Source: Hyphomicrobium sp. 12-62-95
Lineage (GTDB): Bacteria; Pseudomonadota; Alphaproteobacteria; Rhizobiales; Hyphomicrobiaceae
Assembly: GCA_002279935.1 (NCBI GenBank)
Contig: NCCZ01000004.1
Coordinates: forward strand, 358,632 to 422,631
Reading direction: 5' to 3'
DNA length: 64,000 nt
Shown here: piece by piece, positions 63,825-64,000 of the stretch
Position numbering within the stretch: position 1 is the first letter of the stretch
Layout of the letters: every line of letters begins with the position of its first letter
Program-made: the position numbers and the translations under genes
The notes under the pieces: generated by a model
Database searches by the model: none
Seen by the model: only the letters and a program-made list of their open reading frames with translations
Told to the model about the DNA's origin: nothing

Positions 63825-64000
63825 TGGCGCTGCTCGATGACGCGGCGACACTGAGCAATAAGGTCGTGCGCGGCCGGCGCATGAAGAAGACGTTGAAGTC
63901 GGTGGCCGGTGTCCGCGTGCGGTTGGCGCATGCGGGTTCGTCCTCGGCGCTCAAATCCGATCCGGCGGCCTTGGCCCTCATCGACGAGTACGACGAGATG
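63581..64000 (+). CDS. Terminase large subunit GpA-like, N-terminus missing, cut by window edge
   Basis: The frame encodes GPRNPALTPYMLPWSAAVHR, VTAAQSGKTDSMLDVIGARL (ATPase loop), PAPILYVGPTKEFLTDQFEP and ALALIDEYDEM (Walker B), the packaging ATPase of the GpA family. No start codon or ribosome binding site precedes it, and the first part of the protein (tens of residues) is lacking. The rest runs off the right edge. Confidence 0.8.

Noticed and set aside
37962..64000. Direct repeat of the tRNA-Ser 3' end as attachment site
   Set aside because: I looked for TTCGAATCCCACTCTCTCC in the window and found only the tRNA itself; the other end may lie outside.
1..64000. CRISPR arrays and rRNA genes
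   Set aside because: No regularly spaced repeats and no rRNA-like stretch seen.

Overview
The window is a GC-rich chromosomal segment of an alphaproteobacterium, most likely a member of the Hyphomicrobiales (Rhizobiales). The evidence is the irr / fabA-fabB-fabI arrangement, a FixK/FnrN-type box in front of a ccoNOQP-GHIS cluster, an alphaproteobacterial SAM-II riboswitch on metZ, a two-domain dCTP deaminase, a Ctp/Tad pilus cluster, and Rhizobiales-style prophage and recombinase cassettes. I cannot name a genus.

Core chromosome, 1 to about 37,960. The left edge cuts glutamate racemase (murI). Next come the unsaturated fatty acid genes fabI-fabB-fabA on the minus strand, with the iron regulator irr divergent from fabA. 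An exported SH3 protein and a D-2-hydroxyacid dehydrogenase follow. A microaerobic block (5.9-16.8 kb) holds hemN plus a hemerythrin-like gene on the minus strand. Divergent from them is the cbb3 oxidase operon (ccoN,O,Q,P) with its assembly genes ccoG,H,I,S and a SafE-like membrane protein. Housekeeping genes come next: selO, a YiiX-like peptidase, argE, apaG and metZ with SAM-II riboswitch and two terminators, then dcd. The Tad pilus machinery cpaA-B-C-D-E-F-tadB-tadC runs from 24.2 to 32.9 kb. It is followed by a TerB-like gene, an alpha/beta hydrolase, mepA, msrA, two membrane proteins of unknown role and tRNA-Ser(GGA).

Accessory region, about 38 kb to the end. Immediately after tRNA-Ser lies a type I restriction-modification operon read leftward (small ORF, hsdR, an unknown ORF, hsdM, hsdS). 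Next is a large serine recombinase cassette with a DUF2924 protein and an HTH protein, then an orphan 731-residue protein. From 49.5 kb a prophage-like module reads rightward: Com-like zinc finger, sigma-like factor, RecA/Sak4-like ATPase, DUF669, Cas4-like nuclease, SF2 helicase, primase/helicase, RuvC-like resolvase, several small phage proteins, a minor-tail-like protein, a ParB/methyltransferase gene and terminase genes. The right end of the element lies outside the window.

The most striking cross-cutting observation is that five recognisable genes (fabB, ccoN, cpaC, the ParB-methyltransferase and the terminase region) seem to have lost an internal stretch at a sharp junction. In four of them the reading frame changes there. 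Three are housekeeping or operon genes, so these are either assembly errors or a real mutational pattern; reads across the junctions would decide. Other points of interest are the unknown ORF inside the type I RM operon, the orphan large protein, a tandem repeat that copies a gene's last codons and stop codon three times, and a structured noncoding region next to the terminase genes.
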